This document shows, one piece after another, positions 1 to 5,980 of a DNA stretch of 7,314 nucleotides; within the stretch, counting starts at the first letter, position 1; each line of letters starts with the position of its first letter. Source of the DNA: Nocardia sp. (GTDB lineage Bacteria > Actinomycetota > Actinomycetes > Mycobacteriales > Mycobacteriaceae); the NCBI GenBank assembly GCA_013361595.1, contig JABFXT010000607.1, positions 1 through 7,314 of the forward strand, read 5' to 3'. Below the pieces are notes generated by a model. That model did no database searches. It was given only the letters and a program-made list of their open reading frames with translations, and was not told where the DNA came from. The position numbers and the translations under genes are program-made.

Positions 1-3
1 ATC

Positions 4-21
4 GCGGTGGTATTCCACCGC
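4..21. other. Small stem-loop at window edge
   Basis: A 7-bp perfect inverted repeat (GCGGTGG / CCACCGC) encloses the 4-nt loop TATT. No T-run follows on either strand. It may be part of the 3' end of a gene lying to the left and converging on this locus, but nothing in positions 1-50 codes for a recognisable protein. Confidence 0.3.
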
Positions 22-49
22 CGGCGAACCCACCCGCGGCCGGTGCCGC

Positions 50-89
50 GAAAAGGCCCCTGGGCATCGGATCCGATGCCCAGGGGCCT
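50..89 (-). terminator. Rho-independent terminator of the minus-strand operon
   Basis: Positions 54-89 are a perfect 36-bp palindrome: 18-bp arms AGGCCCCTGGGCATCGGA and its exact complement, with a BamHI-like GGATCC at the centre. Read on the minus strand, it starts 16 nt after the SDR stop codon and runs straight into TTTT (complement of 51-54). That is the layout of an intrinsic terminator. The plus-strand side has no T-run, so it probably works mainly for the minus-strand operon. In RNA the central bases would form the loop. Confidence 0.85.
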
Positions 90-105
90 GCTGCTGTGCC
101 GGTCG

Positions 106-897
106 TCAGAACGCGCTGCGACCGCCGTCGACGGTATAGATACCGCCGGTCACCCAGTCGGCCTCGTCGCTGGCCAGGAACAGCGCGATCGAGGCGAGAT
201 CGTCCGGAGTTCCCAACCGGCGCAGGGGAAAGCGGGCGGCGGCGTCGGCGTCGAGTGCGGCCTGGTCCGCATCCGGTTCGGCAGCACCCCGGTCGACCCT
301 GGAACGGTAGACCAGGGGAGTAGGGATGGTCCCGGGGCAGATCGCGTTGACGCGCACATTGTCGGGTCCGTAGGAGACCGCCATCTGCTTGGTCATGGCG
401 ATCACGCCGCCCTTCGCGGCGGCGTAGGGGAAGATCCCGGGCAGGCCGATCAGACCGCCCATGCTGGCCTGGTTGACGATCGAGCCGGTGCGGCGGGAGA
501 TCATATGCGGGAGAGCGTATTTCGAGGTCAGCCACACCCCCTTGAGGTTGACGGCGACCACCCGGTCCCATTCTTCCTCGGTGGTGTCGGCCGCATTGCC
601 GGCGCCGTTGATCCCCGCATTGGCGAATACGACATCCAGTTGGCCGAATTCGGTGAGCGTTTCGGCGATCATGCGCCGGGAGTCGGCGTCGGAGGTCACA
701 TTCGCGGTGACGGGCAGTCCGCGCCCGCCCGCCGCGGCGATCTCCGCGGTGACCGAGCCGGCCGCGTCGAGATCGAGATCGACGACGGCCACGGCGGCGC
801 CCTCGGCCGCGAAGCGCAGAGCCGAGGCGCGGCCCAGGCCCGAACCCGCGCCGGTGACGAGTGCGACTTTGCCGGCCAGGCGTCCGGTGGTGCTCAT
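106..897 (-). CDS. SDR family NAD(P)-dependent oxidoreductase (probable 3-hydroxyacyl-CoA dehydrogenase)
   Basis: This 263-residue classical short-chain dehydrogenase has every family hallmark. The Rossmann glycine motif TGAGSGLG is at 15-22, Asp40 ends β2 (VVDLD, favouring NAD+ over NADP+), and NAG is at 93-95. The catalytic tetrad is Asn117, Ser145, Tyr158 and Lys162 with the usual YxxxK spacing. The C-terminal VTGGIYTVDGG is also typical. The start at 897 was chosen because GAGAGG lies 6 nt upstream and the Rossmann fold starts about 8 residues in; an upstream extension to 993 is open but runs into the preceding gene with non-family sequence. It is the last gene of the minus operon, 28 nt after the hydratase. 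Its neighbours suggest oxidation of a 3-hydroxyacyl-CoA to the 3-keto form in the cytoplasm, supplying the step the plus-strand operon lacks. SDR substrates cannot be read from sequence alone, so another secondary alcohol is possible. Confidence 0.9.
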   Translation of the reverse strand: MSTTGRLAGKVALVTGAGSGLGRASALRFAAEGAAVAVVDLDLDAAGSVTAEIAAAGGRGLPVTANVTSDADSRRMIAETLTEFGQLDVVFANAGINGAGNAADTTEEEWDRVVAVNLKGVWLTSKYALPHMISRRTGSIVNQASMGGLIGLPGIFPYAAAKGGVIAMTKQMAVSYGPDNVRVNAICPGTIPTPLVYRSRVDRGAAEPDADQAALDADAAARFPLRRLGTPDDLASIALFLASDEADWVTGGIYTVDGGRSAF

Positions 898-925
898 GGT
901 GATACCTCTCGGAAGTAGTGGATGG

Positions 926-1951
926 TCAGGCGAACAGGGCGGTGAACCGCCAGTCCAGGACGGATGCCGGTGCGGCGTCGCCGCGGTGGGCATATACGCA
1001 GGACCGCAGGTCGAGGAGACCGCCGCCGGCGGGTAGCGGTTCGGCCGACTCCACGTGCAGACAGCTGGTGAGGGTGTCGCCTTCGTGCACCGGACCGGTG
1101 TGATCGCAGGACTGCCAGCCCATGACGGTCACCAGGTTCGGTAGCGCGCGGGCGGCCTGGGCGAGGGCCAGGCCGATCGTGTGGCCGCCGTAGAAGAGAC
1201 GCCCGGTGGCACCGTCGCGCTCGTCGTGGTGGGTGGCGGCGATATTGAGGGTCAGCCGGGCCAGTTCGGGTGCGCCGGTGACGACATCGCCGCTGGAGGT
1301 GAAGGTGGCGCCGACGAGCGACGGGTCGAAATGCGGGCCGGGTACGTTCTGCCGGTATACCGCCAGGTCGAGTCCGGCGGGAGCGTCCCGGATCGGCGAC
1401 TCGTCCGAGCCGATCGCCGTCAGGTCGTCGGTGTGGACCGGCCGGCGCGGTGTGGCGGAATCGTGCGGTGGCAACTCGAGTTCGCGCAGCGGCAGCATCG
1501 CGCAGCGATGGAAATCCAGGACGGTGGCACCGTGCTGGTCGGTGGTGCGGATCCGCAGCGCGGCCAGCCCGGTGGGCCGGCGTCCGGGCCGGGGCGAATT
1601 CTCTTTCAGGCCGACGACTTCGGTCGTGGTGTAGAGGGTGTCGCCGATATGCGGGAGCCGATGGAACCGGAGCCCCCGATAGAACAGATTGGCCTTCACA
1701 TGATGGGTGGCCAGGGTGGACTGGCCGATCGAGAGATCGGCGACCAGCCCGGGATGGGCGACCGGTCCGCCCGCCACGGCCGTGGCGAGCGGCGTGTCGA
1801 GCGGTAGCCGGAGCCGGTCGCCGAGGATGCTCTGGTGTACCGCGGCCAGGCCGTCGGTGAGCGTGACCCCCGGTGCGGTATCGAATATCCGGCCGTGGTC
1901 GAGTTCGTCGAAATAGGGCCCGCCGACGGCGCGTACGGTGTCAGTGTTCAT
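926..1951 (-). CDS. Mesaconyl-CoA hydratase (Mch)-like double-hotdog MaoC/FAS1-type hydratase
   Basis: This 341-residue protein is made of two hotdog-like halves. The N-terminal half (about 10-155) carries YFDELDHGRIF at 13-23 and a FHRLPHIGDTL segment at 96-106. The C-terminal half (about 215-341) carries LNIAATHHD at 235-243, GRLFYGGHTIGLALA at 250-264 and CDHTGPVHEGDTL at 282-294. This two-domain layout and length fit the mesaconyl-CoA hydratase / β-methylmalyl-CoA dehydratase family, which adds water across the double bond of an unsaturated CoA ester. In the C-terminal active-site region, the position where (R)-hydratases usually have Asp appears as Asn236, ahead of the His240-His241-Asp242 cluster. 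Its ATG overlaps the 3' end of the CitE-like gene by 11 nt, so translation is probably coupled and the pair probably act consecutively. The family is recognised with confidence; the substrate (mesaconyl-, itaconyl- or another 2-enoyl-CoA) is inferred. Confidence 0.82.
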   Translation of the reverse strand: MNTDTVRAVGGPYFDELDHGRIFDTAPGVTLTDGLAAVHQSILGDRLRLPLDTPLATAVAGGPVAHPGLVADLSIGQSTLATHHVKANLFYRGLRFHRLPHIGDTLYTTTEVVGLKENSPRPGRRPTGLAALRIRTTDQHGATVLDFHRCAMLPLRELELPPHDSATPRRPVHTDDLTAIGSDESPIRDAPAGLDLAVYRQNVPGPHFDPSLVGATFTSSGDVVTGAPELARLTLNIAATHHDERDGATGRLFYGGHTIGLALAQAARALPNLVTVMGWQSCDHTGPVHEGDTLTSCLHVESAEPLPAGGGLLDLRSCVYAHRGDAAPASVLDWRFTALFA

Positions 1952-2801
1952 CGCGGGCCCCGGCCATCGAGAGCGTGCGACGGGCCGCCACCGCGACCGC
2001 CTCGTCGAGCATCTGCCCGTCGAGTTGTACTGCGCCCGCGCCCCGTGCGGCCGCCTCGGCGAGCGTGCTCAGGACCCGGCGCGCCTGGTCGGCCTGTTCG
2101 GGTGTGGGGGTGAAGTAGTGCTGCGTCGTGGCGATCTGCGCGGGATGGATGACCCATTTCCCGTCGAATCCGAGGTCGGCGACCCAGCGGAGTGCCGCCC
2201 GGAACACCGCGTCGTCGGCGATCCCGAGGAACGGTCCGTCGACGGCCTGTATTCCGGCGGCGCGGGCGGCGTGCAGCACGCGGTCCTGGACGAACAACCA
2301 CTGGTCCGGGGTGGCGGTGCGGGCTCGGCCGAGGGTCGCGCCGAGGTCGGCGTAACCGATCACCACGGTGGTGAGGCGCGGACCGGTGACGATCTCGTCG
2401 ATGGCGCCGATACCCGCCGGTGTCTCGATCAACGCTTGCAGCGGCAGGGCGGGGGCCCCGGCGGCGGTGAGTGCCGAATCCGCGTCCGTCAGCGCGGCGC
2501 GGCTCTCGACCTTGGGAATCACCACCGAGGTGAGTGTGGCACCGAGCGCCGCGCAGGCCCGCAGATCCGCTGCGAACCATTCGGTGGCGGGACCGTTCAC
2601 GCGGATCGAGACGGGCCGGGTGTCCCCGAATTCCCCGGCCAGCTCCGCGACCAGGGTCCGCGCGGTGGACTTGTGCGCGGCGGTGACCGCGTCCTCGAGA
2701 TCGAGGATCACCTCGTCCGCGCTGCCGGTCAGCGCTTTGCGGGCCTTGTGCTCGTCGGATCCCGGGGCGACCAGGGCCGCTCGCCGGCGCAGGTGTCTCA
2801 T
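1941..2801 (-). CDS. HpcH/HpaI aldolase / CitE-like CoA-ester lyase (malyl-, methylmalyl- or citramalyl-CoA lyase type)
   Basis: This 286-residue TIM-barrel lyase belongs to the CitE/Mcl1 family, which cleaves or forms (3S)-malyl-type CoA esters by Mg2+-dependent Claisen chemistry. Visible family motifs are VAPGS at 11-15, ILDLEDAV at 32-39, the CoA-ester-binding Arg67 in IRVNG, Glu126 in ETPAGIG and Asp152 in GYADLGATLG (the Mg2+ ligands). GKWVIHPAQI is at 214-223, and the C-terminal DGQMLDEAV at 261-269 is the usual active-site lid segment. The start at 2801 is supported by AGAAGGAA 8 nt upstream and by family length; the frame stays open to 2957, but that extension is basic, low-complexity and lies across the promoter. 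It is the first gene of the minus operon. Next to an Mch-like hydratase, the likely job is to cleave β-methylmalyl-CoA (glyoxylate + propionyl-CoA) or citramalyl-CoA (pyruvate + acetyl-CoA). These cannot be told apart here. Confidence 0.88.
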   Translation of the reverse strand: MRHLRRRAALVAPGSDEHKARKALTGSADEVILDLEDAVTAAHKSTARTLVAELAGEFGDTRPVSIRVNGPATEWFAADLRACAALGATLTSVVIPKVESRAALTDADSALTAAGAPALPLQALIETPAGIGAIDEIVTGPRLTTVVIGYADLGATLGRARTATPDQWLFVQDRVLHAARAAGIQAVDGPFLGIADDAVFRAALRWVADLGFDGKWVIHPAQIATTQHYFTPTPEQADQARRVLSTLAEAAARGAGAVQLDGQMLDEAVAVAARRTLSMAGARDEH

Positions 2802-2808
2802 AGGTCGG

Positions 2809-2816
2809 TTCCTTCT
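2809..2816 (-). promoter_or_regulatory. Shine-Dalgarno of the CitE-like lyase
   Basis: On the minus strand AGAAGGAA lies 7-9 nt before the ATG at 2801. This strong match fixes the start of the lyase and excludes the long upstream extension of the frame. Confidence 0.7.
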
Positions 2817-2935
2817 AGATCGGGTGCAGAACTGTGTGGTCGTCCGGCGTTGTGGTGGGTGGCCGGGCCCGTCTCCCGCTCGGATCTGCCGGTGCGTTTT
2901 CCGAGTGGCGGGTTCCAATCTAACCGAGACCCTGC

Positions 2936-2959
2936 AAATGCTTATCATGATTGACATTT
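2936..2959. promoter_or_regulatory. 24-bp imperfect palindrome, candidate operator
   Basis: The sequence has the form AAATG-N3-ATCATGAT-N3-CATTT, with 9 of 12 base pairs symmetric about the centre between 2947 and 2948. The length and two-fold symmetry suit a dimeric HTH repressor such as those of the TetR, GntR or MarR families. Its right arm covers the -35 box of the plus operon, so a bound repressor would block RNA polymerase. It may also control the minus operon. No regulator gene is in the window, so the binding protein is unknown. Confidence 0.5.
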
Positions 2960-2979
2960 ATTTATGGTTGGCCGACTAT
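2951..2979 (+). promoter_or_regulatory. Candidate σ70-type promoter for the β-oxidation operon
   Basis: A perfect TTGACA at 2951-2956 is followed, after 17 nt, by GACTAT at 2974-2979. This -10 is weak (3 of 6 to TATAAT, keeping the A and the final AT). Transcription would start near 2986, giving a leader of about 50 nt before the GTG at 3036. The perfect -35 inside an AT-rich island is the stronger part of this call. Confidence 0.5.
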
Positions 2980-3022
2980 GGCCGTAACAGATCCACGGGC
3001 TCGGGCGGGCCCGCGACACGGT

Positions 3023-3027
3023 GAGGA
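3023..3027 (+). promoter_or_regulatory. Shine-Dalgarno deciding the acyl-CoA dehydrogenase start
   Basis: GAGGA lies 8 nt before the GTG at 3036. The alternative GTG at 3021 overlaps this sequence and has no comparable site of its own, so 3036 is preferred. Confidence 0.6.
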
Positions 3028-3035
3028 CATCGCGC

Positions 3036-4190
3036 GTGAGCTATTACCTGAACGACGAAGAAGCGCTCCTGGTGCGGACGGTGCGTGAGTTCATCGATCG
3101 GGAGGTGAAACCGTCGGTGCAGGAGGTCGAGCACGCCGACGCCTACCCCGAGAACTGGATCGAACAGATGAAGCGGATCGGTATCTACGGTCTGGCCGTT
3201 CCGGAGGAATACGGGGGCACCCCGGTCTCGATGCCCTGCTATGTCCAGGTCACCGAGGAGCTCGCCCGTGGCAGGATGTCGCTGTCCGGGGCCATGGGTG
3301 GTCACACCGTCGTCGCGAAACTGATCGGCCTGTTCGGTACCGCCGAACAGAAGCAGCGTTATCTGCCACCGATGGCGACCGGGGAGATCCGCGCCACCAT
3401 GGCACTCACCGAACCGGGCGGCGGCTCGGATCTGCAGGCCATGACCACCACCGCCAAACGCGACGGCGACGACCTCGTGATCAACGGCGCCAAGACCTGG
3501 ATCACCAACGCGCGGCGCGCGGGCGTCATCGCGCTGCTGTGCAAAACCGACCCCGGCGCGACCCCACGCCACCGGGGAATATCGATCGTCCTGGTCGAAC
3601 ACGGTCCCGGCCTCACCGTCTCCCGCGATCTGCCCAAACTCGGCTACAAGGGTGTCGAGAGCTGCGAACTGTCCTTCGACAACTACCGGCTCCCCGCGGA
3701 CGCGATCCTCGGCGGCACGCCCGGAAAGGGTTTCGGGCAGATGATGAAGGGCCTGGAGACCGGCCGGATCCAGGTGGCCTCCCGGGCACTCGGCGTCGCC
3801 GCGGCCGCGCTCGAGGATTCGCTCGCCTACGCGCAGCAGCGGGAGAGCTTCGGCCGGCCGATCTGGCAGCACCAGTCGGTCGGAAACTATCTGGCGGATA
3901 TGGCCACGAAACTGACCGCGGCCCGACAGCTCACCCGGCACGCGGCCGAGATGTACGACCGCGGCGAACGATGCGATATGGAGGCCGGAATGGCCAAACT
4001 GTACGCCTCCGAGGTGGCGATGGAGGTCGCCCTGAACGCGGTCCGCATCCACGGCGGCTACGGCTACTCCACCGAATACGATGTGGAGCGCTACTTCCGG
4101 GACGCCCCGCTGATGATCGTCGGCGAGGGCACCAACGAGATCCAGCGCAATGTGATCGCCGCGCAACTGGTCGCGCGGGGCGGGCTGTGA
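3036..4190 (+). CDS. Acyl-CoA dehydrogenase
   Basis: This FAD flavoenzyme removes two hydrogens from an acyl-CoA to give the trans-2-enoyl-CoA, passing electrons to ETF. It is full length (384 residues). The all-α N-domain spans about 5-120. The FAD/substrate motif MALTEPGGGSD is at 122-132 and WITNA at 155-159, in the β-domain. The C-terminal helical domain has REsFGRPIWQHQ at 269-280 and RIHGGYGYSTEY at 337-347. The catalytic base is Glu364 in GEGTNEIQR, the position used by short/medium-chain, methylsuccinyl- and glutaryl-type enzymes rather than the isovaleryl type. GTG 3036 was chosen over 3021 because GAGGA lies 8 nt before it. As first gene of the plus operon it should start the pathway. 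It lacks the long N-terminal extension of the best-known methylsuccinyl-CoA dehydrogenases, so its acyl chain is not identified. Confidence 0.93.
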   Translation: MSYYLNDEEALLVRTVREFIDREVKPSVQEVEHADAYPENWIEQMKRIGIYGLAVPEEYGGTPVSMPCYVQVTEELARGRMSLSGAMGGHTVVAKLIGLFGTAEQKQRYLPPMATGEIRATMALTEPGGGSDLQAMTTTAKRDGDDLVINGAKTWITNARRAGVIALLCKTDPGATPRHRGISIVLVEHGPGLTVSRDLPKLGYKGVESCELSFDNYRLPADAILGGTPGKGFGQMMKGLETGRIQVASRALGVAAAALEDSLAYAQQRESFGRPIWQHQSVGNYLADMATKLTAARQLTRHAAEMYDRGERCDMEAGMAKLYASEVAMEVALNAVRIHGGYGYSTEYDVERYFRDAPLMIVGEGTNEIQRNVIAAQLVARGGL

Positions 4191-4221
4191 GCGGCCGGAG
4201 CGCGGGCGAGAGCAGCCGATC

Positions 4222-4674
4222 GTGAGGGTGTTCCAGGGAATCGATGAGGTGGCGGCCGCGATCGGCGCCCATCTCGGGTACAGCGAATGGTTCGAGGTGA
4301 CCCAGGCGCGGGTGGATGCCTTCGCCGCGGCGACCGAGGACCGGCAGTGGATCCACGTCGATCCCGATCGGGCGGCGGCGGGTCCCTATGGGACCACGAT
4401 CGCGCACGGCTATCTCACACTCTCCCTGCTGCCGGTGCTCGGCGGAGCGGTCTTCGATATCGCGGGCGTACGGATGAAGATCAACTACGGGGTGAACAAG
4501 GTTCGCTTCCCCGCGCCGGTGCCGGTCGGCTCGCGGATCCGCTGCGGCGCCCGGCTCGAAGCGCTCGAGCGAACGGCGAAGGGCGCGAATCTGATCACCG
4601 GCTACACCCTCGAGATCGAGGGCGCGCAACGTCCGGCGCTCGTCGCCGAGACCGTCCGCGTCCTCGTCGAATGA
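4222..4674 (+). CDS. MaoC family (R)-specific enoyl-CoA hydratase / 3-hydroxyacyl-thioester dehydratase, HtdZ (Rv0130)-like
   Basis: This 150-residue single-hotdog protein matches the small mycobacterial HtdZ/Rv0130 type closely in length and pattern. The hydratase-2 motif is intact: catalytic Asp40 and His45 in TEDRQWIHVD, followed by the GPYGTTIAHGYLTLSLLP helix at 54-71 and the INYGVNKVRFPAPVPVGS segment at 87-104. It adds water to trans-2-enoyl-CoA to make (R)-3-hydroxyacyl-CoA, acting as a homodimer in the cytoplasm. The GTG at 4222 fits the family N-terminus (xRxFxxxxxL); the site before it (GAGAG, 9 nt away) is weak, and a GTG two codons later is possible. It sits 31 nt after the dehydrogenase that would make its substrate and just before the thiolase. 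Family and catalysis are clear; chain-length preference is not. Confidence 0.9.
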   Translation: MRVFQGIDEVAAAIGAHLGYSEWFEVTQARVDAFAAATEDRQWIHVDPDRAAAGPYGTTIAHGYLTLSLLPVLGGAVFDIAGVRMKINYGVNKVRFPAPVPVGSRIRCGARLEALERTAKGANLITGYTLEIEGAQRPALVAETVRVLVE

Positions 4675-4675
4675 C

Positions 4676-4683
4676 GAAACGAG
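4676..4683 (+). promoter_or_regulatory. Possible Shine-Dalgarno of the thiolase
   Basis: GAAACGAG matches 7 of 8 positions of the extended consensus GAAAGGAG and lies 5 nt before the ATG at 4689. It supports 4689 over the in-frame ATG at 4671, which overlaps the hydratase stop codon (ATGA) and has no obvious ribosome-binding site. Confidence 0.4.
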
Positions 4684-4688
4684 TTCTC

Positions 4689-5882
4689 ATGACACGTGCA
4701 GCATTGGTGGCCCCGGTCCGCACCGCGGTCGGCCGCTTCGGCGGAGCGCTGCGGGAGGTCCCCGCGGTGACCCTCGCGACCACGGTTCTGAAGGAGACGG
4801 TGGCGCGCTCCGGAATCGACCCCGAGCGCATCGACGAGGTCGCCATGGGCCAGTCCTACGCCAACTCGGAGGCGCCGTGTATCGGGCGCTGGGCGGCTCT
4901 CGACGCGGATCTGCCGTTGTCGGTCGCCGGGGTGCAGACCGACCGGCGCTGCGGTACCGGGCTGCAGGCGCTGGTCACCGCGGCGATGATGGTGCAGACC
5001 GGTGCCGCCGAGGTCGTGGTGGCCGGCGGAGTGGAGTCGATGAGCACCATCGAGCACTACACGACCGGCGCCCGATGGGGCGCGCGCTCGGGCGGTCTGC
5101 AGCTGTTCGACCGGCTCGACCGGGGCCGGGAGCGTTCGCAGCCGGACCGGCGGTTCGGTCCGATCAGCGGAATGGTCGAAACCGCGGAGAATGTCGCGGT
5201 GCGATGCGGGATCACCCGGGAGCAGTCCGATCTGCTCGCCGCGGAGAGCCACCGGCGGGCCCACGCCGCGTGGGCAGCAGGGCGTTTCGACGCGGAGGTG
5301 GTGCCGGTCGAGATCGTCGACCGTAAAGGTGGAACGACCGTTTTCGACCGAGACGAGGGTATCCGGCCGGAGACCACGGTCGAGGCTCTCGCGGCACTGC
5401 GGCCGGTTCGGGGTGGCGTGGTCACCGCCGGGAACGCCAGTCAGCAGAACGATGCCGCGGCCGCGGTTCTCGTCGTGGCCGAGGACCGCCTCGATGAGCT
5501 GGGGCTGGAACCGATGGGCTTTCTCGACGGCTGGACGGCCGCCGGTTGCGATCCCGCCCTCATGGGCCTGGGACCGGTGCCGGCCGTGCAGAAATTGTTC
5601 GCTCGCAGCGGCTACGGTTTCGCGGATTTCGACCTGGTCGAGCTCAACGAAGCGTTCGCGTGTCAGGTGCTCGGCGTCCTGCACGAATGGGGCTGGGACG
5701 ATCGGGACAAGTTGAACGTCAACGGTTCCGGTATCTCGCTCGGCCATCCGATCGGTGCCACCGGGATCCGGATGCTCACGACCGCGTTGCACGAGCTGCG
5801 TCGTCGTGGTGGGGGGCGGGCGCTGCTCACGATGTGCGTCGGCGGCGGTCAGGGGATGGCTGCCGCGGTGAGCTCCGCCTGA
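4689..5882 (+). CDS. Thiolase (acetyl-CoA C-acyltransferase, FadA/AtoB type)
   Basis: This 397-residue thiolase is complete. Nucleophile Cys88 lies in RRCGTGLQAL, GGVESMS is at 113-119, Asn320 is in the NEAF motif, His353 is in GISLGHPIGATG, and the acid/base Cys383 is in MCVGGGQG. It cleaves a 3-ketoacyl-CoA with CoA to release acetyl-CoA, or propionyl-CoA if the chain is 2-methyl-branched; the reverse condensation is possible. All catalytic residues argue for a degradative or acetoacetyl-CoA thiolase rather than an SCP2-like one. The start at 4689 places the RTAVGRFGG segment at the usual distance from the N-terminus. ATG 4671, six codons upstream, would give 403 residues and a 4-nt ATGA overlap with the hydratase, implying translational coupling; it remains possible. 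It is the last gene of the plus operon. Confidence 0.93.
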   Translation: MTRAALVAPVRTAVGRFGGALREVPAVTLATTVLKETVARSGIDPERIDEVAMGQSYANSEAPCIGRWAALDADLPLSVAGVQTDRRCGTGLQALVTAAMMVQTGAAEVVVAGGVESMSTIEHYTTGARWGARSGGLQLFDRLDRGRERSQPDRRFGPISGMVETAENVAVRCGITREQSDLLAAESHRRAHAAWAAGRFDAEVVPVEIVDRKGGTTVFDRDEGIRPETTVEALAALRPVRGGVVTAGNASQQNDAAAAVLVVAEDRLDELGLEPMGFLDGWTAAGCDPALMGLGPVPAVQKLFARSGYGFADFDLVELNEAFACQVLGVLHEWGWDDRDKLNVNGSGISLGHPIGATGIRMLTTALHELRRRGGGRALLTMCVGGGQGMAAAVSSA

Positions 5883-5893
5883 GCGCACCGCAC

Positions 5894-5921
5894 GATCGGT
5901 GGCGCTGTTGCGCCACCGATC
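5894..5921 (+). terminator. Stem-loop after the thiolase
   Basis: A perfect 12-bp inverted repeat (GATCGGTGGCGC and its complement) encloses the loop TGTT, starting 12 nt after the thiolase stop. No T-run follows, so it is either a U-less hairpin terminator, a kind reported in actinobacteria, or an mRNA 3' stabiliser. Confidence 0.6.
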
Positions 5922-5948
5922 CCGAGCGCCGGGACCGTTTCGCCGCTC

Positions 5949-5962
5949 GGTACCCGGGTATC
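5949..5962. promoter_or_regulatory. Palindrome TACCCGGGTA, possible operator
   Basis: A perfect 10-bp palindrome at 5951-5960 extends to a near-palindrome over 5949-5962. It lies only 3 nt from the larger palindrome at 5966-5980. CG-rich palindromes arise easily by chance in this composition, so this call rests mostly on the pairing with its neighbour. Confidence 0.25.
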
Positions 5963-5965
5963 TGC

Positions 5966-5980
5966 TGAACGTTACGTTCA
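5966..5980. promoter_or_regulatory. 15-bp perfect palindrome, candidate repressor operator
   Basis: TGAACGT-T-ACGTTCA is symmetric with 7-bp arms around one central base, a form common for TetR-like dimer sites. It lies in non-coding DNA between the thiolase hairpin and DUF1206, where a promoter for the latter could be. It is not an actinobacterial SOS box, which has GAAC and GTTC 4 nt apart rather than 5. Confidence 0.45.

Larger units (their letters stand above)
2802..3035. promoter_or_regulatory. Divergent promoter region between the two catabolic operons
   Basis: This 234-bp gap separates the outward-facing starts of the lyase and the acyl-CoA dehydrogenase. The stretch 2935-2980 is clearly AT-richer than the coding sequence around it, which marks the promoter core. 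The minus operon would have a leader of roughly 100 nt; a weak -10-like TTAGAT on the minus strand (complement of 2918-2923) has no convincing -35. Both operons probably share regulation through this region. Confidence 0.7.

Noticed and set aside
1938..2954. 338-codon plus-strand frame opposite the CitE-like lyase
   Set aside because: It covers almost exactly the same span as the lyase, whose Mg2+ ligands and CoA motifs are all intact. The plus-strand translation has no recognisable motif.
3021..3035. Five-residue N-terminal extension of the acyl-CoA dehydrogenase from GTG 3021
   Set aside because: That GTG overlaps the GAGGA ribosome-binding site of the better-placed GTG at 3036 and adds residues not needed by the family.
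2976..4166. 396-codon minus-strand frame opposite the acyl-CoA dehydrogenase
   Set aside because: It is a shadow of a gene with complete family motifs; the antisense translation is His/Gly/Asp-rich and shows no family features.
5966..5980. LexA/SOS box
   Set aside because: The half-sites GAAC and GTTC are 5 nt apart instead of the 4 nt of the actinobacterial SOS box, and the flanking TCG/CGA bases are missing.
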